Part shown: positions 1-9,299 of the stretch, one piece after another | Layout: every line of letters begins with the position of its first letter | How positions within the stretch are numbered: position 1 is the stretch's first letter | From: Mucilaginibacter sp. | GTDB taxonomy: Bacteria > Bacteroidota > Bacteroidia > Sphingobacteriales > Sphingobacteriaceae | DNA length: 64,000 nt | Assembly: GCF_028288205.1 (NCBI RefSeq) | Contig: NZ_JAQBOD010000057.1 | Coordinates: forward strand, 50,700 to 114,699 | Direction of reading: 5' to 3' | Position numbers and translations under genes: made by a program | Notes under the pieces: generated by a model | Seen by the model: the letters and a program-made list of their open reading frames with translations, nothing else | The model's database searches: none | What the model was told of the DNA's origin: nothing

Positions 1-1
1 G

Positions 2-139
2 CGTTATTTTATTTTAACCGGTTTTCTGACACCGGTGTACAAACCCAAGAGCAGGGCAACACTTAATGCCGGTGTTTTGGATCATTATATCAGGTCAGAT
101 AAACCTGTAGTTACTTTTATAGGGCTACTTTGTTTATAA
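2..139 (+). CDS. Possible C-terminal end of an upstream gene (partial)
   Basis: One frame is open from the window edge to a TAA at 137-139, giving 45 residues ending in TFIGLLCL. The stop lies 10 bases before the next gene's ATG, the spacing expected of an operon neighbour. The fragment contains basic stretches (PVYKPKSR) and a hydrophobic end, but I recognise no family. A second frame is open only to base 66. Because the 5' part is outside the window, coding status is a guess based on openness and position alone. Confidence 0.3.
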   Translation, partial: RYFILTGFLTPVYKPKSRATLNAGVLDHYIRSDKPVVTFIGLLCL

Positions 140-149
140 TTGTAACTAA

Positions 150-512
150 ATGGAAGACGAAGGTATTGTAAAGCGGTTAAAGGTAATTGTTAAGGAGCAC
201 GGCGGACAGCTGGCCCTTGCAGGCGCTATTGGTGTAGATCAGGGTTTTATAAGCAAGGTGATCAATAAAAAACAAGAGGTGAGCTATTACCTTATCCGTA
301 AACTTTGTTTCCAGTTAAAATATTCGCCCGAATGGCTCATCCTGGGCACCGGCGAGAAACATATAAACAAAGCCGAGTCGCCTAAATTGATTACCGAAAT
401 ACAAATGATGCGCACGGAGCTTGATATTTTACATGCACGTATGCGTGCTTTTGAAATGGAAATAAAGGAATTAAAAGACGGCCATCCAGCCGATCAACAA
501 AAAGCAGGTTAA
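150..512 (+). CDS. XRE-like helix-turn-helix protein with C-terminal coiled coil
   Basis: A 120-residue cytoplasmic protein. Residues about 5-65 read as a Cro/C1-type helix-turn-helix: a GGQLALAGAIGVDQGFISKVIN stretch looks like the turn and recognition helix, followed by LIRKLCFQLKYSPEWLILGTG, a common end of such domains. Residues about 78-110 are a charged heptad-like helix that may mediate dimerisation. It is probably a small transcriptional regulator; target unknown. Its stop codon overlaps the stop of the convergent DUF47 gene by two bases, so the two transcripts meet tail to tail with no room for a separate terminator. Confidence 0.75.
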   Translation: MEDEGIVKRLKVIVKEHGGQLALAGAIGVDQGFISKVINKKQEVSYYLIRKLCFQLKYSPEWLILGTGEKHINKAESPKLITEIQMMRTELDILHARMRAFEMEIKELKDGHPADQQKAG

Positions 513-1153
513 TGTAACCTGTTAATTAAAATAGCCTCTAAAGCATCACTGGCATTCTTGCAACGATTTACAGTGTTTTCTAATGATGATAGTATTTCGC
601 GGTATTTGATCAAATTTATAGCATCCGTCTCGTTCGCAAATAATTCAGCAACTGCATTATAGTAAATTTGATCAGACTGATGTTCATAAATCTTTATTTG
701 TTTACATGCGGCGTTGCAGGTATCGTCATTATCAACTTCTCTTAATAAATTAACTGCCTTTTCAATCTCTATACCGGCTTTTTGTATTAATAATGCTATC
801 TCTTTAATAGGTGTAACAAAATCTAATATATTATATAGATATATTCTTCCGCCTGCTTCTTGTATGGTATCGGCCACATCATCAATACACGATGCTAAAA
901 CATGAATGCTACTGCGATTTATCGGTGTAAACATTACCTGATCAAGAGCCAGATAAATTTTATGAGTTATATCGTCGCCGGTATTCTCTAATTTATCAAT
1001 TTGCTTAAAAATTACTTCCCTTTCAATGGCTTCGCTTGTATTTACTGCTGTTACTAATAAACCGGCCATGGTAACCACGTTTTTTGCGGCCTCATCGAAT
1101 AAATTGTAAAACAGTGACCTATTTGAGAAATAATTGCGGAATAAGCTGCGCAT
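509..1153 (-). CDS. DUF47 family PhoU-like phosphate transport regulator
   Basis: A 214-residue, almost wholly helical cytoplasmic protein of the DUF47/PhoU_div family, whose members often accompany low-affinity Pit phosphate carriers and are thought to modulate them. Visible support is the LFDEAAKNVVTMAGLL start, the KLENTGDDITHKIY segment with the acidic metal-binding type motif, and the later IYEHQSDQIYYNAVAELF segment, which repeats the three-helix pattern. Length fits the family. No pit gene is inside the window, but the neighbouring block is the high-affinity phosphate system, supporting a phosphate role. Start ATG is at 1153. The family is secure; the partner is inferred. Confidence 0.85.
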   Translation of the reverse strand: MRSLFRNYFSNRSLFYNLFDEAAKNVVTMAGLLVTAVNTSEAIEREVIFKQIDKLENTGDDITHKIYLALDQVMFTPINRSSIHVLASCIDDVADTIQEAGGRIYLYNILDFVTPIKEIALLIQKAGIEIEKAVNLLREVDNDDTCNAACKQIKIYEHQSDQIYYNAVAELFANETDAINLIKYREILSSLENTVNRCKNASDALEAILINRLH

Positions 1154-1373
1154 TTATATAAAATATTTAGAACGTCTAAAATTAACTGCGGTATGTTAAT
1201 CTAATATTAAATAAAAGTTATGCTATGTTAATTATTTGTTATGTATTAAATAGCTGATTTTTGCCGGTTTAATCAATTGAAGATGAATAGTCTAAGCAAA
1301 TAACTTGCTCTAAATCAGGCACTATTTTATTGTTTTGAAAACTTAACATGCATCCAAATAATATTATCAAATG

Positions 1374-1418
1374 TTAATCATTTCTTAACATTTAGATAAT
1401 GCTACATGCGCACTTTTG
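1374..1418 (+). promoter_or_regulatory. Candidate Pho box and -7 element of the porin/pst operon
   Basis: TTAATC (1374-1379) and TTAACA (1385-1390) are two hexamers separated by five bases, the 11-bp direct-repeat geometry bound by PhoB/PhoP-type regulators. Twenty bases downstream lies CACTTTTG (1411-1418), one mismatch from the Bacteroidota -7 consensus TAnnTTTG. No TTTG -33 element is found at the usual distance, as expected when an activator replaces it. The assignment is inference from spacing and from the phosphate genes downstream. Confidence 0.45.
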
Positions 1419-1449
1419 AGTCAAAATTTATTTAACCTTGTTTGAAATC

Positions 1450-2832
1450 ATGAAAAAATCGTTTACAAAACTTTTTAGTACAGTCTTAGTAATGGCTTCA
1501 GTGCTAACAGGCTTTACTGCTAAAGCCCAAGAAACAACATTAGCACCAGTTAACATGTTAAAAAACAAAAAAACTGATGTAAAGGCCGATTCTATTATTA
1601 CTGTTACTAAAACAGGCGCACCTGCAACTGTAAAGGTTGCGCCAAAAGCAGAAGCTGCTGCATGGGTACCTGTTAGAAGATTATGGGGATATGCTTTCGG
1701 CGATCTTTATTATAACCAACATGCTGATGCAACAAACAGAGGCCCTGAATCTATGTATAATGGTGTACCCACCAATAGAAATGCTTTCCAGTTTCGTCGT
1801 GCTTATATAGGTTATGATTATGATATTGACCAGAAATTTACTGCAGAAGTATTATTGGCATCTGAGCCAAATGCAAATACAGGCGTTAATGGTACTACAG
1901 CTATACAAAACGGTGATGACCTGGTTGATGGTAAAATGGCATTCTTTATCAAAAATTTCAATTTAAGATACAGAAACATCTGGAATGGAACCGATATAGT
2001 TGTTGGTGAAATGTCTACACCTGGTTTCGCGCTGAATGAGCCTGGTACCAATGCTCCAACATCATTATCAGAAGCTACATGGGGTAATCGTTTCATAGAA
2101 AAAACAATAACCGATGTCCATAAAAACAATTCATACGATATAGGCGCTGCCTTACAGGGAACTTTTGATCCTAAGACTAAAAACTTTGGCTATGTGTTTA
2201 TGGTTGGCAATAATACTTCAGCAAGCTTACTGCCGGCTGCTAACCCTAATACCGGTTTCTACAAAATATTTTATGGTGATTTATGGGGTAAGTTCTTCAA
2301 CAAACAATTGTATGTAGATATTTATAGTGATTATGCGCCAACTGCACCTGCTACTGCAGCTATCGGTGGCCAATCGCATAGCTTAAATAAAATATTTGCA
2401 GCTTATGTTAATCCAAAATTCACTATTGGTGTTGAAGCATATACCCAAAAAATAACCAACGGCGTGACAAACAGCGGTACCAAAAATGTTGAAGATGCAA
2501 CTGTAAACGGCCTTTCTATATGGATAAAAGGCGTAGTTGTTAAAGACAAGATCAATTTCTTTGCCCGTCGTGATGGTTACAATCCTGATACCAAATTTGA
2601 TGGTGCTAATTCGTACACAGTTAATACCAACTACGGATCATACAACCCAACCGTTAAAGAGACATTTTATACTGCCGGTTTAGATTTTACACCTGCTCCT
2701 AAAATTCACTTTTCGCCAAACGTTTGGTTAATTGAATATAAAGATCAACGTTCATCTACTACAACTGGTTATGTAGGTAATGACCATAATTTAGTTTATA
2801 GAGCTACATTCTTTTACACATTTGGTAAATAA
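1450..2832 (+). CDS. Outer-membrane porin (phosphate-selective OprO/OprP-like)
   Basis: An outer-membrane beta-barrel of about 460 residues. I start it at ATG 1450 rather than the TTG four codons upstream, because MKKSFTKLF then begins a normal signal peptide ending near TAKAQ. The mature protein has alternating hydrophobic strands (for example FQFRRAYIGYDYDIDQKFTAEVLLA) and finishes with RATFFYTFGK, a barrel-like end. The pattern resembles phosphate-selective porins; position directly before pstS makes phosphate or polyphosphate uptake across the outer membrane the likely job. The spacer to pstS is 35 bases, so both are probably cotranscribed. Substrate is inferred from context. Confidence 0.8.
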   Translation: MKKSFTKLFSTVLVMASVLTGFTAKAQETTLAPVNMLKNKKTDVKADSIITVTKTGAPATVKVAPKAEAAAWVPVRRLWGYAFGDLYYNQHADATNRGPESMYNGVPTNRNAFQFRRAYIGYDYDIDQKFTAEVLLASEPNANTGVNGTTAIQNGDDLVDGKMAFFIKNFNLRYRNIWNGTDIVVGEMSTPGFALNEPGTNAPTSLSEATWGNRFIEKTITDVHKNNSYDIGAALQGTFDPKTKNFGYVFMVGNNTSASLLPAANPNTGFYKIFYGDLWGKFFNKQLYVDIYSDYAPTAPATAAIGGQSHSLNKIFAAYVNPKFTIGVEAYTQKITNGVTNSGTKNVEDATVNGLSIWIKGVVVKDKINFFARRDGYNPDTKFDGANSYTVNTNYGSYNPTVKETFYTAGLDFTPAPKIHFSPNVWLIEYKDQRSSTTTGYVGNDHNLVYRATFFYTFGK

Positions 2833-2867
2833 TCACACAAACAAACAAAACATAAAAAACAAAAATT

Positions 2868-3908
2868 ATGAAATTAAGTAAAAATTTAAGGTTAGCGGTT
2901 GTTGCATTAGCAGCATCATGTGTAACAATGGCTGCTTCGGCGCAGGATAATGTCTTATTAGGTGCCGGTAGTACATTTGTGTACCCGTTATTCTCAAAAA
3001 TGTTTTCACAGTATACAGCCTCTAAGGTTAATTACCAGCCAATTGGTTCTGGTGGCGGTATATTGCAGCTAACTAACAAAACGGTTGATTTTGGTGATTC
3101 TGACGCACCTTTAAATGACGATCAAACCAAAAAAATGAGTGCTGAAGTTCTGCATATTCCGATGGCTTCAGGTGCTGTAGTAGTAACTTACAATGTACCC
3201 GGTGTTGCCGGAGGTTTGAAATTATCAGGTAAAGATTTGGCTGATATCTACCTGGGTAAAGTAACTAAATGGAACAGCCCTGAGGTTAAAGATTCTAACC
3301 CGGGTGTTAATTTGCCTGATCTTCCTATACTTGTTATTCATCGTTCAGACGGTAGCGGTACCTCTTTTATTTTTACTGATTTTTTAACTAAAGTAAATCC
3401 TGAATGGGCTTCAAAAGTAGGTAAAGCAAGTGCGGTTAACTGGCCTGCCGGATTAGGTGGAAAAGGTAATGAAGGTGTTGCCGGTTTAGTTAAACAAACT
3501 CCGGGTGCAATTGGTTATATTGAGTTAGCTTATGCTATCCAAAATAAAATGCCTTTTGCTGACATCCAAAACAAAAGCGGTAAATTTATTACCCCAACTC
3601 TTGCGGCTACAACTTTAGCAAGCAATGTTGTAATCCCTGCTGATTCAAAAGTATCAATAACTAATACCGATAACCCTAAAGGTTACCCAATTGCCAGCTT
3701 TACCTGGGCATTGATATATAAAGAGCAAAATTATGGTGGCCGTTCAAAAGCAAGAGCTACCGAATTGGTTAAATTATTATGGTGGAACATTCACCAGGGA
3801 CAAGCAAATTGCGCTCCTTTAAATTATGCACCGCTTTCAAAATCAGCTGTAAAAGTTGCTGAAACAATATTAAAATCAGCTACTTACGGCGGTAAAGCAA
3901 TATTATAA
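2868..3908 (+). CDS. pstS: Phosphate ABC transporter periplasmic binding protein PstS
   Basis: Binds inorganic phosphate in the periplasm and delivers it to PstCA. Residues 1-25 are a signal peptide ending in AASAQ. The mature protein opens with GAGSTFVYPLFSKMF, the classic PstS phosphate-binding loop, and carries IGSGGGI, DFGDSDAPL and HRSDGSGTSFIF, all ligand-contact segments of the family. Length (346 residues) is typical. It lies between the porin and pstC; a strong hairpin follows it at 3994-4028 and should let more pstS than pstCAB message accumulate. No lipobox is visible, so it is probably soluble. Confidence 0.97.
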   Translation: MKLSKNLRLAVVALAASCVTMAASAQDNVLLGAGSTFVYPLFSKMFSQYTASKVNYQPIGSGGGILQLTNKTVDFGDSDAPLNDDQTKKMSAEVLHIPMASGAVVVTYNVPGVAGGLKLSGKDLADIYLGKVTKWNSPEVKDSNPGVNLPDLPILVIHRSDGSGTSFIFTDFLTKVNPEWASKVGKASAVNWPAGLGGKGNEGVAGLVKQTPGAIGYIELAYAIQNKMPFADIQNKSGKFITPTLAATTLASNVVIPADSKVSITNTDNPKGYPIASFTWALIYKEQNYGGRSKARATELVKLLWWNIHQGQANCAPLNYAPLSKSAVKVAETILKSATYGGKAIL

Positions 3909-3993
3909 TTAAATATGAGTCGGATAATCTAACTAAGAAACAAAACTTGTTTCAAATAGTATTATCTTGACCCCTTTATTCTTAACACTAACT

Positions 3994-4035
3994 ATTACCA
4001 GTTCCCAATAAAATTAGGGACTGGTAATTGTTTTG
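3994..4035 (+). terminator. Hairpin terminator/attenuator between pstS and pstC
   Basis: ATTACCAGTTCCC (3994-4006) and GGGACTGGTAAT (4017-4028) form a 12-bp stem with one bulged T and a 10-base loop, followed by a T-rich run (TTGTTTTG). It can act as a leaky Rho-independent terminator after pstS, allowing only part of the transcription to reach pstCAB. Confidence 0.7.
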
Positions 4036-4054
4036 TATACGAAACCCAAAATTT

Positions 4055-4957
4055 GTGGAAAATAAAAGATTACAATTATCCAACAGCCAGTTAAAATGGG
4101 AGGTCCTGTTTAAACGGATATTAATTGCTATGAGCATTTTATTAGTGCTCATTATATTAGGTGTATTAACAACGCTGATTATAGAATCCATGCCCTCAAT
4201 TAAAGCGCTGGGTGTTGGATATTTATGGGGGAAAGTATGGGACCCGGTACAAAATATATACGGGGCCTATCCATTTTTAATAGGTACTTTGCTTACCTCG
4301 TTTATAGCGCTTATTATTTCGGTGCCTTTTTCATACGCCATTGCTATTTACCTGGGCGAGTATAACCCTAAAGGATGGCTGTCTGATCTGCTTAAAAATA
4401 CAATTGAACTGATTGCAGCTGTCCCATCTATTATTTATGGTTTTTGGGGTTTGTTTGTATTAATACCATTGGTACGTGAGCTCGAAATAAAATTTCATGT
4501 ATTGCCATATGGTTATGGCATTTTAACAGCATCATTAATATTAGCTATAATGATAATCCCTTATGGTGCATCATTAGGAATAAGTTTAATAAGAATGGTG
4601 CCTTCTCCTTTAAAAGAAGGCGCTTATGCATTAGGCGCAACCCGCTTTGAAGTTATTCGTAGTGTAATTATGCCTTACACACGCTCTGGCTTATTTGCGG
4701 GTGTGTTATTATCATTAGGCAGGGCTTTAGGCGAAACCATGGCAGTAACCATGCTGATAGGTAATACAACCACCATACCAACCAGCATTTTTGCAACGGG
4801 TAATACCATGGCCAGCGTAATTGCTAATGAATTTACAGAAGCCGACCATACCGAATATCTATCGGCACTTATTGAATTGGGTTTAGTACTATTCTTTGTT
4901 ACGGTTGTAATTAACCTTATAGGTAAAAGAATAATTACGCGCTTCACAAATAACTAA
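4055..4957 (+). CDS. pstC: Phosphate ABC transporter permease PstC
   Basis: Inner-membrane permease of the high-affinity phosphate transporter. Six transmembrane segments are visible, the first being ILIAMSILLVLIILGVLTTLII. The cytoplasmic EAA loop reads EGAYALGATRFEVIRSVIMPYTRSGL and contacts PstB; GRALGETMAVTMLIGN is a PstC hallmark. Start is uncertain: the longest frame begins with TTG 4028, but that base lies inside the pstS terminator stem, so GTG 4055 (MENKRLQLS) is preferred; the first in-frame ATG is inside the first membrane segment. The gene is four bases from pstA. Confidence 0.95.
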   Translation: MENKRLQLSNSQLKWEVLFKRILIAMSILLVLIILGVLTTLIIESMPSIKALGVGYLWGKVWDPVQNIYGAYPFLIGTLLTSFIALIISVPFSYAIAIYLGEYNPKGWLSDLLKNTIELIAAVPSIIYGFWGLFVLIPLVRELEIKFHVLPYGYGILTASLILAIMIIPYGASLGISLIRMVPSPLKEGAYALGATRFEVIRSVIMPYTRSGLFAGVLLSLGRALGETMAVTMLIGNTTTIPTSIFATGNTMASVIANEFTEADHTEYLSALIELGLVLFFVTVVINLIGKRIITRFTNN

Positions 4958-4961
4958 TAAC

Positions 4962-5807
4962 ATGGAAGCAAGAATAGGAATGAGGAATATCAAAAGCAAT
5001 ATCTTTAAAGGGATCATTGTGTTTTTTGCATTTTTAATAACCGTGCCTTTAATAATTATACTATTGTATATAATTAAACAAGGTGCGGGCCAGGTTAACT
5101 GGAAATTTTTAACCGGTGTGCCTGCGCCGGTAGGCGAAACCGGTGGTGGTATTGCCAATGCCTTAGTAGGCAGTTTTGTAATGGTACTGACGGCATCAAT
5201 AGTTGCTATACCTGTGGGTATGGCGGCAGGTATTTACCTTAGCGAAAATCCGCGCACAAAACTGGCATACTATAGCAGTTTGTGTGTTGATATATTACAG
5301 GGGGTACCATCCATAGTAGTTGGTATTGTAGTTTACTTTTGGCTGGTTAAGCCTTTAGGTACATTTTCAGCACTATCAGGTAGTATAGCTTTGGCTATTA
5401 TGATGTTGCCGATTGTGATCAGATCAACAGAGCAAACGCTTAAGTTATTACCCGACTCACTAAAAGAAGCAGCATTATCATTGGGCGTGCCTTATCACCG
5501 GGTAATTTTAAAAGTAACAGTACCTTGCGGTTTCGCGGGTATTTTATCAGGCATTACGCTATCAATAGCCCGTGTTATAGGCGAAACTGCGCCATTGTTG
5601 TTTACCGCTTTTGGCAGCCCGTTTGTGTCAGCCGCTTTGGGTAAACCAATGGAGAGCTTACCCCACCTGATATTCACTTATGCCACAAGCCCCTATGAAG
5701 ACTGGCATAACCTGGCATGGGGTGCATCGTTTATACTATTAATGTTCGTTTTAACACTAAATATAATCACGAAAGTGATAACAAGAAAATGGAAAATACA
5801 ATTGTAA
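4962..5807 (+). CDS. pstA: Phosphate ABC transporter permease PstA
   Basis: Second permease subunit of the Pst complex, 281 residues with six membrane helices. The EAA loop is [21 protein letters not shown], and [17 protein letters not shown] is the PstA-specific segment after it. [23 protein letters not shown] is the conserved region before the loop. It starts at ATG 4962, four bases after pstC stops, and its 3' end overlaps pstB by 19 bases, so pstC, pstA and pstB are translationally linked. Nothing unusual is seen. Confidence 0.96.
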   Translation: MEARIGMRNIKSNIFKGIIVFFAFLITVPLIIILLYIIKQGAGQVNWKFLTGVPAPVGETGGGIANALVGSFVMVLTASIVAIPVGMAAGIYLSENPRTKLAYYSSLCVDILQGVPSIVVGIVVYFWLVKPLGTFSALSGSIALAIMMLPIVIRSTEQTLKLLPDSLKEAALSLGVPYHRVILKVTVPCGFAGILSGITLSIARVIGETAPLLFTAFGSPFVSAALGKPMESLPHLIFTYATSPYEDWHNLAWGASFILLMFVLTLNIITKVITRKWKIQL

Positions 5808-6547
5808 AGGCTGAGAATTACAACTCTTATTTTGGGGATAACCATGTTGTAAAAGATGTAAATATCAGCATAAACAAACATGAAGTTATAGCTGTAATGG
5901 GCCCGTCGGGCTGTGGCAAAACCACATTTTTGCGCGGCATTAACCGTATGCATGAGCTAATTCCCGGAGCAACCTCAACAGGTAAAATACTGCTTGATGG
6001 CGAAAACGTGTACGATATGAATGCCATATATGTAAGAGCAAAAATTGGCATGGTGTTTCAGCGGCCTAATCCATTTCCAAACCTAAGTATTTATGAAAAT
6101 GTAGTTGCCGGTTACCTGTTAAATGGTATTAAGGTATCAAAAGCTGATAAGGATGTTATTGTAGAAAAATCATTAACCAGCGCTGCTTTATGGAAAGAGG
6201 TTAAAGATTCATTACATAAAAAAGGTACATTCCTGTCTGGCGGCCAACAGCAACGGTTGTGTATTGCGCGTGCCATTGCCATGCAACCCGAGCTGATATT
6301 GTTTGATGAGCCAACATCTGCGCTCGACCCAATATCAACCTCGAGTGTTGAAGCATTGTTTCATGAGTTGAAAGCTAATTATACGTTGATTATTGTTACA
6401 CACAACATGCAGCAAGCTGCGCGTGTGAGCGACAGGACCGCATTCTTTTATATGGGCGAACTGGTTGAATTTGATGATACCAAGCAAATGTTTACCAATC
6501 CATCAGACCAACGTACACAGAATTATATAACAGGCAGATTTAGTTAA
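5789..6547 (+). CDS. pstB: Phosphate ABC transporter ATPase PstB
   Basis: ATP-hydrolysing subunit of the phosphate importer. From ATG 5789 the protein has 252 residues: Walker A GPSGCGKT at 38-45, Q-loop FQRPNPFP at 90-97 (a PstB signature), ABC signature LSGGQQQR at 149-156, Walker B LILFDEP at 169-175, and the H-loop in [10 protein letters not shown] longer frame opens 72 bases upstream inside pstA, but those residues are not PstB-like, and 252 is close to the usual length. Overlap with pstA suggests coupled translation. Confidence 0.97.
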   Translation: MENTIVKAENYNSYFGDNHVVKDVNISINKHEVIAVMGPSGCGKTTFLRGINRMHELIPGATSTGKILLDGENVYDMNAIYVRAKIGMVFQRPNPFPNLSIYENVVAGYLLNGIKVSKADKDVIVEKSLTSAALWKEVKDSLHKKGTFLSGGQQQRLCIARAIAMQPELILFDEPTSALDPISTSSVEALFHELKANYTLIIVTHNMQQAARVSDRTAFFYMGELVEFDDTKQMFTNPSDQRTQNYITGRFS

Positions 6548-6620
6548 GCCCTTCGGGAGTGATTAGAGGTTAGTTAATCCACGTCACTTTTTGAATTTTG
6601 ACTTTTTAATTTAAAATTAT

Positions 6621-7310
6621 ATGACACCATTAGAAAATGAAATAACCGCGCTAAAAGCAGAGCTGGTTAACATGTGGATATTAGTTCAGTCGCAATTAAA
6701 TAAGGCTAAAGAGGCCATGGTACAGTTTGATAAGGACCTTGCCCGCGAGGTTCTGGTCAAAGAAAAACGAGTTAACTCTTTCGAGCTGAAGATAGACCGC
6801 GATTGCGAGAATATATTTGCCCTGCACTGCCCGGTAGCTATCGATCTGCGGTTTTTATTAGCTGCGTTAAAGATAAATACCAACCTGGAACGTATTGGCG
6901 ATATTGCTGCCGGTATTGCACTTTATGTGGTGGAATCATCCGTAAATTTTGATGCAGCTGCTTTAGAGAAAACCTCGTTGATACGTATGTATGATGAGGC
7001 CGTAAATATCCTGATGGATACCCGCACAGCTTTTGAGAAAGAAGATACCGTGCTTGCCCGCAGTATATTTAAAAGAGATGACGTGTTGGATGCTATCAAT
7101 GATAATTCGCCAAATACGGTAGGTGATATAATAAAAGCTGATATTAATTCTTTACCCGAAGCGCTATATATTTTATCTATAATCCGCAAGTTGGAAAGGA
7201 TAGGCGATCAGTCTAAAAATATTGCAGAGGAAATAATTTTTTACGTAGAAGCCAAAATACTAAAGCACTTCGAAAGCAGTAAGAAAATTAATCCCGAAGA
7301 CGAAGAATAG
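6621..7310 (+). CDS. phoU: Phosphate signalling protein PhoU
   Basis: A 229-residue all-helical protein that links Pst transport activity to the PhoR/PhoB-type response and down-regulates uptake when phosphate is plentiful. It shows the two PhoU repeats: KINTNLERIGDIAAGIAL near residue 95 and IIRKLERIGDQSKNIAEEI near 190, each with the E(R)xGD metal-site motif. It closes the porin-pst cluster, 73 bases behind pstB; that gap holds a copy of the GATTAGA/GTTAGTTAAT intergenic motif. No phoR or phoB gene is present in the window. Confidence 0.95.
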   Translation: MTPLENEITALKAELVNMWILVQSQLNKAKEAMVQFDKDLAREVLVKEKRVNSFELKIDRDCENIFALHCPVAIDLRFLLAALKINTNLERIGDIAAGIALYVVESSVNFDAAALEKTSLIRMYDEAVNILMDTRTAFEKEDTVLARSIFKRDDVLDAINDNSPNTVGDIIKADINSLPEALYILSIIRKLERIGDQSKNIAEEIIFYVEAKILKHFESSKKINPEDEE

Positions 7311-7484
7311 TAATTGATAATTGTGATTTGATAAGATAAGGTGGGTAGCAATATGCACCTTTTTGCGTTTCCGGCATAAGGTCGGTGAGTGAGGGTTGAT
7401 TTGTCCGTCCGCTTTGTGGGACGGGTGGCGTGCGGACGCGCTAACCCACCGGTCAGTTTGCTTAATTTTTGGATGAGTTTTCGG
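7311..7484. repeat. Convergent intergenic region with GC-rich palindromic repeat
   Basis: Between phoU and the metallophosphoesterase gene lies a GC-rich island (7381-7465) unlike its AT-rich surroundings. GTCCGTCCGC and GCGTGCGGAC form imperfect arms around GGGACGGG, and outer GGTGAG/ACCCACC blocks can also pair. A related TTTGTCCGTCC(G)G...GGGACGG block occurs at 11121-11142. No ORF with coding character is present. It may serve as a bidirectional terminator. Confidence 0.5.
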
Positions 7485-8225
7485 TTAATAAGCTCCGCGC
7501 AACATATCAGCCAACTCATTCGGAAGAGGGCTTTTTTCGATATCATTTGCAGCCTGATCTACATTATATTCAAATCGAATAAATGTTACCTCAATGCTGT
7601 CTTTATTGATTAGGTCCGAGTCAACATTAATGTCTAATATAACATAACACCCCATTGGATTGCCGTCTTTAGGTTTGCCTACCGAGCCGATATTGATGAC
7701 ATGTGCAAGCGTTCCGTTATCCCTCTTTATAACCCGATGATAGGGCTTGTGCGAATGACCAACGCATAGCATATCAGCATTTGCCTCCTGCAGGAGTTCT
7801 AAAATATAGGTTTCATCGGTATCAGCCAGGATATATTCATTAACGCTTCGCGGACTGCCGTGAACCAATAAAATATTTAAGAGATTTGAGTTTACCCGGA
7901 ACTCTAAACGGATATGAGCAGGAAGTGTAGATAGATAATTTCTATTGTCGGCGCTGATTATATGGTAGGCAAAATTTTTGCCCGATGCCTGTAATTGATT
8001 GTCTGTTACCGGTGCTAAACCAATTACCTTTAGATCATGATTACCGGCAATTGTGGGTATGCGGCGTTTACGTATCTCTGCAATTATTTCGTTGGGATAT
8101 ACATTATAACCTACCAGGTCGCCGAGGCAATATACGGCATCAGGCTTTTGAGTTTCAATATCGGCAAAAAACGCCTCTAACGCCGGTAGGTTAGCATGTA
8201 TATCAGAAAAAAGTGCAATTTTCAT
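7485..8225 (-). CDS. YfcE-type metallophosphoesterase
   Basis: A 246-residue calcineurin-like phosphoesterase. The two-metal centre is complete: FSDIHAN with D8 and H10, GDLVGYN with D36, GNHD at 61-64, LVHGSPR, and the closing CVGHSHKPYH. This build is typical of small bacterial phosphodiesterases and of the YfcE/MJ0936 group. It starts 15 bases after acr3 ends, so it is probably the last gene of the arsenic operon; whether it acts on an arsenylated or ordinary phosphate ester cannot be told. Substrate unknown. Confidence 0.85.
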   Translation of the reverse strand: MKIALFSDIHANLPALEAFFADIETQKPDAVYCLGDLVGYNVYPNEIIAEIRKRRIPTIAGNHDLKVIGLAPVTDNQLQASGKNFAYHIISADNRNYLSTLPAHIRLEFRVNSNLLNILLVHGSPRSVNEYILADTDETYILELLQEANADMLCVGHSHKPYHRVIKRDNGTLAHVINIGSVGKPKDGNPMGCYVILDINVDSDLINKDSIEVTFIRFEYNVDQAANDIEKSPLPNELADMLRGAY

Positions 8226-8240
8226 TATTATACGTTTATT

Positions 8241-9299
8241 TTAGAAGTATAGTTTCGTACGGAACCAAAAAGCAAGATTAACCAAAGCGATCAACGCAGG
8301 CACTTCAACCAGCGGGCCGATAACCCCGGCAAAGGCCTCGCCGCTGTTAATGCCGAATACGCCTATGGCAACGGCTATAGCCAGCTCGAAATTATTGCCC
8401 GTGGCAGTAAACGCTATGGAAGTGCTGCGCGAATAATCGGCACCGAACCATTTGCCAATGAAAAAGCTAAGCAGAAACATTATTGTAAAGTAAATAACCA
8501 GCGGTATAGCAATACGCAATACATCAAAAGGTATCTGTACGATCAGTTTTCCTTTTAAACTGAACATTGTCACAATGGTAAATAGTAATGCTATAAGCGT
8601 TATGGGTGAAATAACAGGTACGTATTTTTGTTGGAACCAAGCCTCGCCTTTAATTTTAATCAGCGTATAACGACTGATAATTCCGGCAGCAAATGGGATA
8701 CCCAGGTAAATGCCGACGCTTTTGGCTATCTCGCCAATAGTAATGTTAACGGCTAATCCTTTAAGTCCAAATAAAGGTGGCAAAACTGTGATGAATACAT
8801 AAGCATAAACGCTGTAAAGTAACACCTGGAAGATACTGTTTAAGGCGATTAACCCTGCTGCGTATTCCCGGTTGCCCTCTGCCAGCTCGTTCCATACCAC
8901 TACCATCGCTATGCAACGGGCCAGGCCAATCAGTATCAGGCCAACCATGTAAGCCGGATGATCGCGTAAAAGCGTAATGGCTAATACAAACATGAGGATG
9001 GGGCCAACTATCCAGTTTAAAATTAAAGAGGCGCTTAATACTTTGGTATCCTTAAATACCTCGCCCATATTTTCATATTTCACTTTTGCAAGGGGCGGGT
9101 ACATCATTAATATCAGCCCTATGGCTAACGGTATATTGGTGGTTCCGCTTGACCATGAATTAATAAATCCGGAGGATGAGGGGATAAAATAACCCACGGC
9201 TACACCTATCCCCATTGCCAGGAATATCCATAGGGTAAGGTAACGGTCCAAAAAGCTTAGCTTTTTACGCTCGGCGGGGACACAGTGATCAATAGCCAT
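8241..9299 (-). CDS. acr3: Arsenite efflux transporter, ACR3 family
   Basis: Ten-helix inner-membrane carrier that expels As(III), 352 residues. Diagnostic segments are the N-terminal [36 protein letters not shown], and [18 protein letters not shown] with the essential membrane cysteine, followed later by [20 protein letters not shown]. These separate ACR3 from the unrelated ArsB type. Start codon and the arsC stop share one base (TAATG), indicating translational coupling to the reductase that makes its substrate. Nothing unusual. Confidence 0.96.
   Translation of the reverse strand: MAIDHCVPAERKKLSFLDRYLTLWIFLAMGIGVAVGYFIPSSSGFINSWSSGTTNIPLAIGLILMMYPPLAKVKYENMGEVFKDTKVLSASLILNWIVGPILMFVLAITLLRDHPAYMVGLILIGLARCIAMVVVWNELAEGNREYAAGLIALNSIFQVLLYSVYAYVFITVLPPLFGLKGLAVNITIGEIAKSVGIYLGIPFAAGIISRYTLIKIKGEAWFQQKYVPVISPITLIALLFTIVTMFSLKGKLIVQIPFDVLRIAIPLVIYFTIMFLLSFFIGKWFGADYSRSTSIAFTATGNNFELAIAVAIGVFGINSGEAFAGVIGPLVEVPALIALVNLAFWFRTKLYF

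Noticed and set aside
1154..1260. Pho box in front of the DUF47 gene
   Set aside because: TTAACA followed by TAACTT at 11 bases on the minus strand is too weak a match to claim.
5717..5788. Upstream extension of pstB
   Set aside because: The additional 24 residues overlap pstA and are unlike PstB; ATG 5789 gives the standard length.
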